64,000 nt of DNA from Fragum whitleyi (lineage: Eukaryota > Mollusca > Bivalvia > Cardiida > Cardiidae): assembly GCA_948146395.1 (NCBI GenBank), contig OX411555.1:58404187-58468186 (forward strand), given 5' to 3'. The first letter of the stretch is position 1. Every line of letters begins with the position of its first letter. Made by a program: the position numbers and the translations under genes. The notes beneath the pieces are model-generated. The model did not search any database and was not told where the DNA came from. It worked only from the letters and a program-made list of their open reading frames with translations. Below, piece by piece: positions 44,501-49,989 of this stretch.

Positions 44501-47201
44501 AGAAATTGACCTTGGGGGTATCCAAACAAACAAATTTAAACAAATATCCAAACAAATTCTTCAAATGACACAAGTACTTATCAAGGAATACATCTCAATG
44601 GCTCAGCATAAATCAGTTGTAACTGCCTGTATGTTTTATATAGGCAGTTACAATTTTTTCACACTGAGCCATCAGTCTGTGCTAATTTATGTTGAAATCC
44701 ATTCCTACACACATCAGACCAATTCTACCTGAAACCATTTAACCCTTTACTGTTTAATCCCTGCTTTTTAGGTGCCTGTGATTTTGTGTTTGAGAAAACA
44801 TTGTGAAAAAAGAAGAAATTGCTTCTGACAAGCAATTTCTTCTTTATCCACACTATTTTCTACCCTACTGAATGGTTATTTTTCGAATTAAATCCACTTT
44901 AAATTTTCATCTGCAAAACCTTTGAATTTGGACAGGTCCAAAATTTTGAAAAACAGGAAAGGGTTAAAGGGAGATTAGTTGCAGTGGATATGCAAATTAG
45001 AGACTTGCCTTAAGATAATTGGCTAATAGTAGTTTGACCTTGAGCAGTCACCTTGACATTGGATGTATCCAGACTAACTCTTTGCATGAAACAAGTACAA
45101 ATGTAGAGAAACAACTGTGCTAAGCTATTTTGAAATTCATTCATAAATGTTTGATCAATTGACCTTAGGCTATGACATTGACCTTGGGTGAATCTGAACA
45201 AACTCTTTGCATGACACTAGTCTTGTACTCATTAGGGTAATAACTGTGGCAAGTTATTTTGAAAGTCATTGCTAAACATAGATAGAAGATATGCTTAGGA
45301 CAAGAATTTGTCACTTTAAGTCTTAGTAACAGGTACTATAAATACCACATATTATAATAGTAATAAAGTCTTCATTAAAAGAGACAACACAGCTGGTCTT
45401 TACTAAATAAATAGGACATATGGCCAATGCTAATACAGGACCACAGAAATTTTAAATGCTTACTTGTCAACTTTGATGAGTTCCAATAACCAGTGTATTC
45501 TGACTTGTTGAATGCCACTCTGTGGAACAGAACCAATCAAAGCCAGGTTTTGTATCATATCATCTCCAAGATCAAACCCTGCTGAGGCATTATGTGGTAA
45601 TGGTGGGCTGTTAACAACAAGTGTTTAAACTTCTCATTCAGATCACAACAATTGCATGCTGAAGTCAGCAAGTATTTAAATGCTTCTCATATTGATCATT
45701 ATCCTGCCGTTCACAAAGATTTAGCAGATATTTTAGACTAAGAACAGCAGGGGTCATTTCTGGGGGAGATATTGAGAGATTCTCTCATTTTTTTTGCCTG
45801 AAATTTCATTGAACAGGTTTAATAAGAGAATAATCTCAAAGCAAAATTAATTTATGAAGGATTTTGTTGGCTCAGTGCAAAACAGTTGTAACTGCCTATA
45901 GTTATATAGGCAGTAACAACTGTTTCATGCTGAGCTATTGCTAAAATTTCTCACCAAGTTCCTTATAATTTCTCATAACAGTTGGCGAAATGAGATATTT
46001 TTGCACATGCTATTCGGAATTATCCCTGGAACAGATTCCACAGATGTGCAGAATAATATTGGCCCACAATGGCACATTTATACATATTCATTGCGGGAAA
46101 ACTTGAACCAAACTGATTTTAATGTACAAAACTTGACATTTATTTCATACCAAAAATATAAATTCAATAGGATAAGGGTTTCCAAAGACCAGCCTACATA
46201 GAAGATCTGCTGTCTTACCATAGCCTACAGATGAGCTTGTGTGTGACATTTCCAACAATTTGACATCTGCTTGAGGTGTAACTATTTAACAGCCCAGACA
46301 GCTACATAGAGTAATAAAATAATGTTTGGTTGTCTACAGATACTTGGAGACCTTTTTTACCTACAAATTGCATAGTGAAGACTCTTGTACGACTGTGTGG
46401 ATGCACAGACTGACCAGAGTCTTTCCCTAGAGCATTTTTGAAATTGTTGGAAATTTCACATATTGGCTCAGATAAAAACATTATGAAAGTGACAAGGTGA
46501 ATGATTTTAGAATACATTTCAATGAATAAGCTAAGAAAGTTTGCATAATTTAAATGACCAGATTGTTTTTGTTTTTTGTTTTTTACTTTTTCCATGCTGA
46601 ACCCTGAATATTCCTGCTTTGGCAGGAGCTATAGAAAAAAATAAGCAAGTACTAATGTGCAACCTGATATTAGCGCTATATCACCTGATTTTCCTTTTTA
46701 ACTCAGAAGTTCATACATATCAGACATCACAAATCAAGATCAGACAACAAATTTATGAAATGTTAACATAGAATTAAAATAAGTTGTTGAGTGCTTTGAG
46801 GGTCACTACTTGTTCAGCTCAGAAGCTCAGACCTTTGAAAAAGCTATCAAGTTTAAATTTACATTTTTTGTTTACAAAAGCATGCATAATTGTAAATCAA
46901 AAGCATGATTTTTATTTTCAAAACATTGCCTTCATCTGTTTTTACAGATTATCAGTGATAGTTTCACTGAATTGTCAGTGAAATTATCAATTGATAATTG
47001 ATCTATCAATCTAAAAGCATTAAGAAAAGAGTGTTGTTAATCATACCAAAATCCTGTTGATTTCCAGAAATGACGTAGTTCTCCAACTTTTGCTGCTGTG
47101 TCTGTATTTATGTATAACTTTACATCAGCTGCCTCTAACAGGAAGACTCCAAAACTTGCCATAAAAATAACGAGGTGAATCGTGATTTGATTCCCAGTCA
47201 T
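20417..47201 (-). CDS. IDUA: Alpha-L-iduronidase (GH39), 14 of about 15 coding exons placed
   Basis: Lysosomal glycoside hydrolase that removes terminal iduronic acid from dermatan and heparan sulfate. Coding exons in order: 47201-47047, 45607-45464, 43807-43617, 43182-43087, 40892-40699, 38067-37967, 37324-37246, 35862-35613, 34195-34120, 33548-33439, 32411-32290, 30489-30364, (one missing), 23302-23178, 20562-20417. All junctions are AG/GT with compatible phases. Exon 1 has a signal peptide (hydrophobic residues about 7-22). The acid/base Glu lies in NFETWNEPD and the nucleophile Glu in NDEADP, matching human E182 and E299. Sequons NFT and NTT match known glycosylation sites. Expected length is about 665 residues (human 653). 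A small exon of ~80 nt (phase 0 to 2) between 30364 and 23302 was not found. The introns hold exon-derived minisatellites. Confidence 0.95.
21415..23177 (-). repeat. Minisatellite made of IDUA exon 3' end plus its splice donor (~72 bp x ~24)
   Basis: Read on the minus strand, each unit is ~50 nt of exon 23178-23302 (AACAGATTCAAACACGCAAC... ending CAGTGTTAG), then the donor GTAAGC, then ~22 nt of intron (TATTGAACATAACAT). About 24 units, mostly 72-73 bp, the two farthest 68 bp, run directly downstream of the real exon. Units read Q-P-V-L where the exon reads Q-P-V-I, with other scattered changes. The array fills most of the 2.6-kb last intron and presents about 24 decoy GTAAGC donors. Confidence 0.93.
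23178..23302 (-). CDS. IDUA: IDUA penultimate coding exon
   Basis: 125 nt: 1 + 41 codons + 1. Acceptor 'tctgtattttaacag' ends at 23303; donor 'ATAG|GTAAGC' at 23177. Encodes [14 protein letters not shown] and [10 protein letters not shown], matching human CLWTYEIQFSQDG and LFVFSP. Its 5' phase demands a previous exon ending in two bases, which shows that one more small exon exists upstream. A transposon fragment ends about 18 nt upstream of its acceptor, and the minisatellite begins directly after its donor. Confidence 0.92.
23322..23475 (-). mobile_element. Truncated tandem-core element abutting an IDUA exon
   Basis: Minus-strand read: 'agctccttttgccgaaaggc', 'gcgggctattgtcatgg', a CGTCTGTCCGTCCG-type run, then 'cttctcctcataaagtactg' and 'gatggattccaatcaaa'. 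This matches the first ~130 bp of 14661-16021. The match stops at about 23322, so the region expected to hold the branch point of the adjacent exon is element-derived. Confidence 0.7.
23795..24335 (+). mobile_element. Tandem-core element, 158-bp units
   Basis: Head 'tatacacccaaggggtcata' then GTCTGTCCGTCTGTCTGTCC, then nearly three units of ~158 bp ('gcaaattcgtgtccggtcca' at 23858, 24016, 24173). Ends near 'gagcttcgggcaataatg' and 'gttgctcttgttaaaag'. Related to 50625-51955 by head sequence 'gtcatattatgttat'. Confidence 0.7.
24586..24622. repeat. Short palindrome, AACTGCAGCTTGATCAAAGC family
   Basis: 'gtaactacagcttgacaaagctgcagttag'-type hairpin. Relatives at 39308-39350 and 63372-63405 (best copy). 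Confidence 0.6.
24964..25225 (+). mobile_element. ~260-bp MITE with GTGGCCCATCA...AAAAGGGACCAT ends, copy 1
   Basis: 'aaaaagggaccatatgg' at the left end is inverted at the right as 'cagatagtccctttttgg', followed by 'catgatgggtcacat'. The interior has 'ttgtcaaccctag' and 'cctgtgaaagaatatttgaa'. Copies: 28272-28530 (inverted) and 30011-30264. Confidence 0.75.
25683..25885 (+). repeat. Dispersed ~200-bp repeat ('agctacagatagagg...gagtaccaac')
   Basis: Contains 'agctacagatagaggcgtat', 'caattgagtaccaactacat' and 'aatgagaaagaaag.tgttagact'. Relatives: 20979-21190, 32766-32950 and a fragment at 41468-41550. MITE-like; the ends are not sharply defined. Confidence 0.55.
26537..27827. mobile_element. 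DNA transposon-like element with 15-bp perfect TIRs and internal repeats
   Basis: TCGCGGTAGGGAGAT (26537-26551) is perfectly inverted as ATCTCCCTACCGCGA (27813-27827). The 1.29-kb interior has three rough repeats: 'gcatccagagtctcaggtgc', 'gcatcctgagtcccaggtgc', 'gcatcctgagtctgaggtgc', each followed by 'tctggc.ctgca', and several 'gtgtctaaggttcaccgt'. GC is higher than its surroundings. No transposase frame, so non-autonomous. Lies in an IDUA intron. Confidence 0.75.
27945..28235. repeat. Double palindrome 'gcaaactgtttgcaaattat' repeat
   Basis: Outer arms 'ccaggatgacaaaacagtgcaaactgttt'-type and inverted 'aaacagtttacaccattttgtcatcctg'. Inside are two more hairpins, each with 'gtttgcaaat'. A simpler relative lies at 35937-36075. 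Confidence 0.65.
28272..28530 (-). mobile_element. ~260-bp MITE (GTGGCCCATCA ends), copy 2
   Basis: Inverted copy of the 24964-25225 element: 'atgtggcccatcatcatggg', 'aaaagggaccatctgg', 'ctttcacaggaaggtag', and right end 'catgacaggtcacat'. Confidence 0.75.
29394..29812 (-). mobile_element. Foldback MITE (CACGAGTGGCAGAGCCACGAG), uninterrupted copy
   Basis: A strong palindrome centred on 'cacgagtggcagagccacga' has ~65-bp arms from 'aatcgtttgtttccgtgtaa' to 'ctcgaaaacaaacgattatt'. A unique half follows (aatgagacaaaatgtgaaat, 'gcgcgtcattttgcacgtga', 'gtgacgtcacttatttcgcc'), ending 'aatcattaaagaaat'. Confidence 0.75.
30011..30264 (+). mobile_element. ~260-bp MITE (GTGGCCCATCA ends), copy 3
   Basis: Same family as 24964-25225: 'aaaaaagggaccatcttgat', 'gtgtcaaccctagtcg', 'ctgtgaaagaatctttgaga', ending 'atggtcccttatt' and 'gtgatgggtcat'. 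More decayed ends. Confidence 0.7.
30364..30489 (-). CDS. IDUA: IDUA coding exon 12 (by order here)
   Basis: 126 nt, 42 codons, phase 0 at both ends. Acceptor 'ttctatttatag', donor 'CAG|GTAGGC'. Encodes [20 protein letters not shown], matching human LPSLLLVHVCARPEKPPGQ. Confidence 0.93.
30655..30850 (-). mobile_element. MITE-like repeat, relative of 2276-2460
   Basis: 'tgatttcattga'-type inverted arms ('cattgttgattccattgag' / 'ccatgaaatcaacaaatact') and 'gataaatctttgcac' at one end. Confidence 0.5.
31639..31880. mobile_element. MITE with AACCCTTGTCATGCTGAA ends
   Basis: Left TIR 'aacccttgtcatgctgaata', right TIR 'gttcagcatgacaacggtt'. The interior has a small palindrome 'acatcagactgcacatatgt...gcaggctgatgt'. 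Family of 11371-11573. Confidence 0.75.
32051..32270. mobile_element. ~220-bp MITE 18 nt from an IDUA donor
   Basis: Left end 'gacatttccaacaatttgaa', right end 'tttgaaattgttggaaatg', with an internal hairpin 'gaagactctggtcagactgt' / 'ggctggtcagagtcttt'. A relative lies at 46240-46459; the hairpin part alone occurs at 9765-9815. Its right edge is only about 18 nt past the donor of exon 32290-32411. Confidence 0.7.
32290..32411 (-). CDS. IDUA: IDUA coding exon 11
   Basis: 122 nt: 2 + 40 codons. Acceptor 'gtttatattttgaag', donor 'GAG|GTTAGA'. Encodes [18 protein letters not shown], matching human YLDNGLCSPDGEWRRLGRP, then [10 protein letters not shown] for human EQFRRMRAAE. Confidence 0.88.
32527..32700 (-). 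repeat. Two decayed partial copies of IDUA exon 11
   Basis: At ~32545-32595 'tggagatgtaattatcacac' + 'aactaaaatg' repeats exon sequence 'tggaaatgtaattatcacac' + 'aaccaaaatg'. At ~32635-32690 'ctctcaactacaatccaaag' + 'ggataggagattttatcatc' matches exon 'ccctcaaccacagtccatag' + 'gggttggaaatgtaattatc'. Both lie upstream of the exon in gene orientation and carry indels, so they are not usable exons. Confidence 0.6.
32766..32950 (+). repeat. Dispersed repeat, relative of 25683-25885
   Basis: 'gagctacagatagagggggt', 'ttcaaatgagtaccaacaac', 'gatgttagactggaaatacc'. Confidence 0.55.
33439..33548 (-). CDS. IDUA: IDUA coding exon 10
   Basis: 110 nt: 1 + 36 codons + 1. Acceptor 'gtatttcctttcag', donor 'AAAG|GTATAT'. 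Encodes [13 protein letters not shown] and [14 protein letters not shown], matching human WRAAVLIYASDDT and VAVTLRLRGVPP. Confidence 0.92.
34120..34195 (-). CDS. IDUA: IDUA coding exon 9
   Basis: 76 nt: 2 + 24 codons + 2. Acceptor 'tttacatcag', donor 'GATAG|GTAATT'. Encodes [16 protein letters not shown], matching human VGVLASAHRPQGPAD. Phases fit exons 8 and 10. Confidence 0.85.
34330..34475. repeat. Inverted repeat 'cagattgaaatctag'
   Basis: 'cagattgaaatctagccaga' is inverted as 'ctagttagatttcaatctg'; the interior is made of further 'ctagac/tctgga' short inverted blocks. MITE-like. Confidence 0.5.
34550..35115 (-). mobile_element. Decayed tandem-core element (~165-bp units)
   Basis: About three units share 'ttttgagcccaaaatgtggc', 'ttctaagatttgacctcttc' and 'ccaagtttcaa'. 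It ends 'acacaagatgttggtgaaca'. No clear head; older than the others. Confidence 0.55.
35613..35862 (-). CDS. IDUA: IDUA coding exon 8
   Basis: 250 nt: 83 codons + 1. Acceptor 'attttatcacag', donor 'GAAG|GTAAAA'. Encodes [20 protein letters not shown] and [16 protein letters not shown], matching human [35 protein letters not shown] (read in two parts). The sequon NTT is kept at the human glycan site. Confidence 0.95.
35937..36075. repeat. Palindromic repeat 'ccctgcattcgggatga'
   Basis: Arms 'ccctgcattcgggatgatga' and 'ttgtcatcctgaatgcaggg' with an inner 'caattatattcctctttgca' / 'gcagagcgggatataattg'. Relative of 27945-28235. Confidence 0.7.
36123..36857 (-). mobile_element. Tandem-core element of the agctcacctgag family
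   Basis: Minus-strand head 'aagctcacctgagcaaaact' then 'tgctcaaggggag' at ~36857. Three to four units of ~160 bp follow ('ggaacattctggtaaagttt' on the plus strand). The tail 'gggccagaatggccct' / 'gagcaattt' lies at ~36123-36155. In an IDUA intron. Confidence 0.7.
37246..37324 (-). CDS. IDUA: IDUA coding exon 7 with catalytic nucleophile
   Basis: 79 nt: 1 + 26 codons. Acceptor 'atttcctatacag', donor 'AAG|GTAGGT'. The split codon gives Asp, then EADPLVHW and [14 protein letters not shown], matching human NDEADPLVGW and WRADVTYAAMVVK. The Glu of D-E-A-D aligns with human nucleophile E299. Confidence 0.95.
37737..37949. mobile_element. MITE with AACCCTTGTCATGCTGAA ends
   Basis: Left 'aacccttgtcatgctgaacc', right 'ttgcacatgacaaggatt'. 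Family of 11371-11573. It ends 18 bp before the 3' edge of IDUA exon 37967-38067 in window coordinates. Confidence 0.7.
37967..38067 (-). CDS. IDUA: IDUA coding exon 6
   Basis: 101 nt: 33 codons + 2. Acceptor 'ctttatttttag', donor 'AATGA|GTAAGT'. Encodes [20 protein letters not shown], matching human QQIRQLFPKFADTPIYN just before the nucleophile. Confidence 0.92.
39483..39696 (+). mobile_element. 5'-truncated tRNA-SINE with perfect 14-bp target duplication
   Basis: TTAAATAGACGCGA at 39469-39482 is repeated at 39697-39710. The SINE starts just past the B box (acggcggcactcattctttc) and ends 'gatataactgaaataatgtt', 'gaaagcggcgttaaactcc' and CAAT repeats. The truncation and target duplication show LINE-type retroposition. 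Confidence 0.9.
39770..39848 (+). mobile_element. LINE 3' fragment with (ATT)n tail
   Basis: 'ggaagactgggttaacccaa', 'ttgcctctttaaataaagtc', then TTATTATTATT. Matches the end of the nested LINE at 59640-59718. Confidence 0.65.
40125..40330 (-). mobile_element. MITE-like repeat, relative of 2276-2460
   Basis: 'atttgttgattccatggatg' and inverted 'catccatgaaaccaacaaat'; one end has 'gataaatctttacac'. Confidence 0.5.
40699..40892 (-). CDS. IDUA: IDUA coding exon 5
   Basis: 194 nt: 2 + 64 codons. Acceptor 'cactattccag', donor 'AAAG|GTTAGA'. Encodes [39 protein letters not shown], matching human [20 protein letters not shown] and FFTGEAGVRLDYISLHRK. Its first two bases complete the Gly codon begun by exon 4, which proves the exon 4 donor choice. 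Confidence 0.95.
41156..41194. repeat. Short palindrome, AAGAAGAAATTGCTTGT family
   Basis: 'aagaagaaattgcttgtccc' + 'aagcaatttcttttttc'. Other copies: 20878-20920, 44808-44855; half copy at 25596-25622. Confidence 0.75.
41572..41629. repeat. Decayed palindrome, GGCTCAGCACAAAACAGTTG family
   Basis: 'gcaacagttgtaactgccta' and inverted 'ataagttacaaatttttc' + 'agagccat'. See 14572-14639. Confidence 0.6.
41689..41754. repeat. Short palindrome, GTCAGCACAACACTATTGTAA family
   Basis: 'caacacaaaactattgtaag' + 'tgcc' inverted as 'ggcacttacaataggtttga'. Relatives: 59093-59156 and the outer palindrome at 61167-61314. Confidence 0.75.
41764..42001 (-). mobile_element. Diverged tRNA-derived SINE
   Basis: Minus-strand head 'aatgtcatagctcagttggt' with a degraded B-box region, body 'accaatgggttgat', tail 'gatatcactgaaaggttgtt' and 'gaaaacggcataaaaccc'. 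Older than 3508-3755. Confidence 0.75.
42010..43086 (-). repeat. Minisatellite made of IDUA exon 4 3' end plus its splice donor (75 bp x ~14)
   Basis: Minus-strand unit: ~39 nt of exon 4 (TTGTCATGACTTTGATGATC, ending TTTCTGTACAGG), donor GTAGGT, then ~30 nt of intron (ATCTAGAGGGTACAGC, ACAAAACTACAGCCA). 'ccctgtacag' recurs every 75 bp from ~42036 to 43011, and the real exon supplies the next one at 43081-43090. The unit next to the exon shares its private 'gtcgtggcaat' variant. In the exon frame this first unit has TAA, so read-through stops there. The long open frames on both strands are by-products of the 3-divisible period. Confidence 0.95.
43087..43182 (-). CDS. IDUA: IDUA coding exon 4 with catalytic acid/base
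   Basis: 96 nt: 2 + 31 codons + 1. Acceptor 'gtgtaattttcag', donor 'CAGG|GTAGGT'. Encodes [19 protein letters not shown], then [12 protein letters not shown], matching human [18 protein letters not shown] and HHDFDDVSMTMQ. The Glu in N-E-P-D is the GH39 acid/base (human E182). Its 3' end seeds the adjacent minisatellite. Confidence 0.96.
43617..43807 (-). CDS. IDUA: IDUA coding exon 3
   Basis: 191 nt: 1 + 63 codons + 1. Acceptor 'cttctattacag', donor 'GTGG|GTAGGC'. Encodes [26 protein letters not shown] and [13 protein letters not shown], matching human [26 protein letters not shown] and WKDLVSSLARRYI. Sequon NFT equals human N110. Confidence 0.96.
43966..44390 (+). mobile_element. Foldback MITE, third copy
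   Basis: 'tttctttaatgctttttgat', 'agattatcacttgataatct', 'gtgacgtcacgatgaacgtt', then a palindrome around 'actcgtggctccaccactca'. Uninterrupted, unlike 18500-19125. In an IDUA intron. Confidence 0.75.
44597..44671. repeat. Short palindrome, GGCTCAGCACAAAACAGTTG family
   Basis: 'ggctcagcataaatcagttg' + 'taactgcc' inverted as 'ggcagttacaattttttcac' + 'actgagcc'. Confidence 0.8.
44808..44855. repeat. Short palindrome, AAGAAGAAATTGCTTGT family
   Basis: 'aaagaagaaattgcttctga' + 'caagcaatttcttcttt'. Nearly perfect. Confidence 0.8.
45464..45607 (-). CDS. IDUA: IDUA coding exon 2
   Basis: 144 nt: 1 + 47 codons + 2. Acceptor 'cacttgttgttaacag', donor 'GACAA|GTAAGC'. Encodes [16 protein letters not shown] and [15 protein letters not shown], matching human PPLPHSQADQYVLSWD and KQVRTHWLLELVTTR. 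Its first base completes Cys as in human GFC-PPLPH. Confidence 0.95.
45870..45938. repeat. Short palindrome, GGCTCAGCACAAAACAGTTG family
   Basis: 'ggctcagtgcaaaacagttg' + 'taactgcctata' inverted as 'tataggcagtaacaactgtt' + 'tcatgctgagc'. Confidence 0.85.
46240..46459. mobile_element. ~220-bp MITE, relative of 32051-32270
   Basis: Left 'gtgacatttccaacaatttg', right 'tttgaaattgttggaaattt', inner hairpin 'gaagactcttgtacgactgt' / 'gactgaccagagtcttt'. Confidence 0.7.
47047..47201 (-). CDS. IDUA: IDUA first coding exon, signal peptide
   Basis: 155 nt: 51 codons + 2. ATG at 47201-47199 is chosen because a hydrophobic stretch ([19 protein letters not shown]) follows at once, as expected for a lysosomal enzyme. 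The open frame continues upstream to 47396 but with non-signal, basic sequence. Ends [11 protein letters not shown] plus two bases, matching human LRRFWRSTGFC. Donor 'TTTTG|GTATGA'. Confidence 0.9.
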
Positions 47202-48615
47202 AACTTCTACAAACTCTGAAATTATAGAGAAATAATTCTGGTAGGAAAATTGAAGTACTATATTTCCTCTAATATTAGCCCCCACCCTCATAGACGCACC
47301 CCTACCTTTTTTACTAAAAAAACCCACTTCAAATACCTCAATTTTAGGAGCATTTGAAACTTCTTCTCTAATTTGAGATGAATTTCCTCTAAACAATCAT
47401 TTAACGTCACTAGAGCCTTTCATTTGACCTTTAAATATTCGACAAAAGGAAAATCACAAGATTTTCGTAAAAATCAATAATAGGCAAGCTATCTAACACT
47501 TGTTTCCTTTGCTAGTCACCTTGTGACACTACTTGCTGATTACCACAAACGCCCAAAGCAAGCACAACATTCAGGATAGGAAAGGAGGAAAGCCCTCGCT
47601 AACATTCGCTAGAGCTTTGCTTTCCTGAACAGATCGATGGATTAGTATTATTGTGACAGACGATTTCTTTAGGGTATGAAGGTCACCAAACATAGAGGTC
47701 ATGACCCTGGGTGTGAAGCCAAAAGGTGATGAGTGGAAACAGTAATCAAGTAACAGGAGGGTCTTGAGGTGGTCGATCAGCTGGCGTGATGTGCTCACGG
47801 TGCATACAAGACAGGAGTCACTCCAAACTACAACTATAGCAGACAACCTCTGAAGGACAGGTTCCATGCTGCCCCAGAACTGGAAGCAATTACAGCAAAC
47901 CACTCAGTATTTCTGGTGAATGAACATTCGTTAAACTAGTGTTACTACCTAAAGAACACCCTGTAGCTTCTTAATAGCTTCAAATTAAAGTAGTACCCTT
48001 TAAGGTTCAATATATTTCTCAAGACTTCTCTTCTCAAAATCACTGTGGATTTCGTTCATGGCGCGATACTAGAATTCTTTAACATGTGAAGAATATACAA
48101 AATTCCCATTTAAAGTATAAAATGAAGTTAAAATTTTCAATTGGGCAAAAAGATGATCCACGTAAGCTTATCGAGAGTTTAGAGCAAAAACAAAGTTTGT
48201 GTCTATACACTGTATAGACCCATACTATGTTTTCGATCTAGGCCCTAGCAATTGCAACTTTTAGTAATTGGCCGGAAATATATGTGTCTCTAGGTCGTGA
48301 CCTCCTGACCTTGTTTTTACCCGTACATATCTATACAAGTGGTAAGCATTAGAAATGGTAACCAGTCTAGTGACATCTGTGGTTTATGCAATAAACGTTA
48401 TCTTTTGCTCGTATCTTTTCTGTACATCGAATCAATTTCAAGGTCCAATTACCATTGTTTGTGTGCATTCACACTTCTATATGACGAACCCCGACTTTGA
48501 ATGATGAAAATTGCAAACACTTCAGTTGGTCACACCTTCGACCTGTCAACTACAATAAATGCAGTGTTCCCACTGCTTCTTCAAAATAGGGGGATGAGGG
48601 ACCCCATTCAGGTCA
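47202..48615. other. Divergent IDUA/SDHD intergenic region, left part
   Basis: It should hold the IDUA promoter and 5' UTR, but no motif is clear. An open stretch on the minus strand at 47571-47903 is richer in GC than its surroundings and Ser/Leu-rich; I recognise no domain and do not call it a gene. 'tgtctatacactgtatagac' at ~48201 is a small palindrome. Confidence 0.4.
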
Positions 48616-49171
48616 TTAAAGCTGCTCTTTCACAGATTTTCATAGAAAAATATAAAACTTGTTCTTATATGTAGAAATGTGTGTATTGTTAGACGATTAT
48701 GAATGGTCCAAGGCCATTGGCACTAAAACTAACATATTTCATTGATTTTGAAACTTATTATTTCGAAGCGGCAAGATCAGTAAGGGGTCCAGTCTATTTA
48801 ATTCGAGTCTATAAATTACAAAATCATTACTTTCCGTGAATAATCTTTCATTTTTGCTTGTAATGATATGAAGTTTCCAGCTGTCAAATACTTTTACCAT
48901 TATCTTTGATTGAACAAGACAAACACGCAGAATTCACATGCATAAATAGTTCGCTCGAAATTGAAGAATAATTATTAAGGCGTTAGTAGTTGCTTTACTT
49001 TTTCAGAATGATTTTCGCTTAATTCAAGAATATCAGCCTTTCTTTCAATGCATTATCAGATTGAATCTCATTATTTTCAAGGTTTCAACATGATGAGGTC
49101 ATTACTTCCAGTTAATTTTACAAAAATTTTCAAAAAGCACATTTTCCCGATCTGTGAAAGAGCAGCTTTAA
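48616..49171. mobile_element. 556-bp MITE with ~22-bp perfect TIRs
   Basis: TTAAAGCTGCTCTTTCACAG at 48616 is perfectly inverted at 49171 (CTGTGAAAGAGCAGCTTTAA). TTAA at both tips may be part of the target site. The interior has no transposase frame. It lies between the divergent IDUA and SDHD starts. Confidence 0.8.
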
Positions 49172-49952
49172 AGTTCAAGAGGCCTTACAGATTATGTTTC
49201 ATAGTCAAAATGCAGAAAGACTGCAGTTTAATCTGGTAAAATATGGGTTCAGCATGTTGGAAATGAATTACCTTTCAGACTGCTTTTTTCGAGTCAAGAA
49301 AGAAATTATGTTTAGACATTAAAGAAGCACAACACTGCCACTCGGAGCATAATAATGAAAAAAATTATAAAATTCAGCAAATGATATCAAATTCCATTTG
49401 TATTATGAACCGAAACGTAGATTAAAACAACAGCAACAAAACCTAAACAAAATCACACTATGTTTCCCGTCAAGTGGTCTTTGGTTTTTTTTTTTTTTTT
49501 TATTGTAATATCTGAGAACATATTCAACATGCAAAACAAATTTGATTTTATAGCGAGATTTGCCAAAATTTTGTCGAGACACTTCCCCTAATAATTTGTG
49601 CATATATAATGTCTCTTTTTTTTAATGAATGCCATCAGACACGTTATCCATTAATGCTTTCAGTGCTTTGATTTTTAGTATGATCGAAACTTTCTAAGTA
49701 CGAAACAAGTCATATGATGATTTTACGTCTGCGAAAGATCTTGTAAATTGACAGATTTAAAAGTTATCATTATAGAGGTCATTAAAAATAGAAAAGTAAA
49801 ATAACAATAAATGACTTAACTTACACGAATTCATTAATTGATTAGACAAACAAATCTTAGCAGACGCAACCAAACGCCTATGCGATTAAGATTTTAATCC
49901 GACCTTGACATTTTGGGCGATAAATGCCGAGTTTGCCGAACGATCTTAAAAA

Positions 49953-49989
49953 ATGGCGACGTCTGCACTCCTGCGCAATTTCAACAAAG
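49953..49989 (+). CDS. SDHD: SDHD exon 1 (start codon)
   Basis: ATG in 'aaaaaATGGCG', then [12 protein letters not shown] and one base; donor 'AAAG|GTTATT'. Short presequence exon ending in phase 1, as in the human gene. The phase and position fit exon 2, but the assignment rests on presequence character, not on conserved residues. Confidence 0.85.

Noticed and set aside
47571..47903. 110-residue minus-strand open frame between IDUA and SDHD
   Set aside because: Recognised no domain; Ser/Leu-rich and unsupported by splice signals. Kept as a note only.
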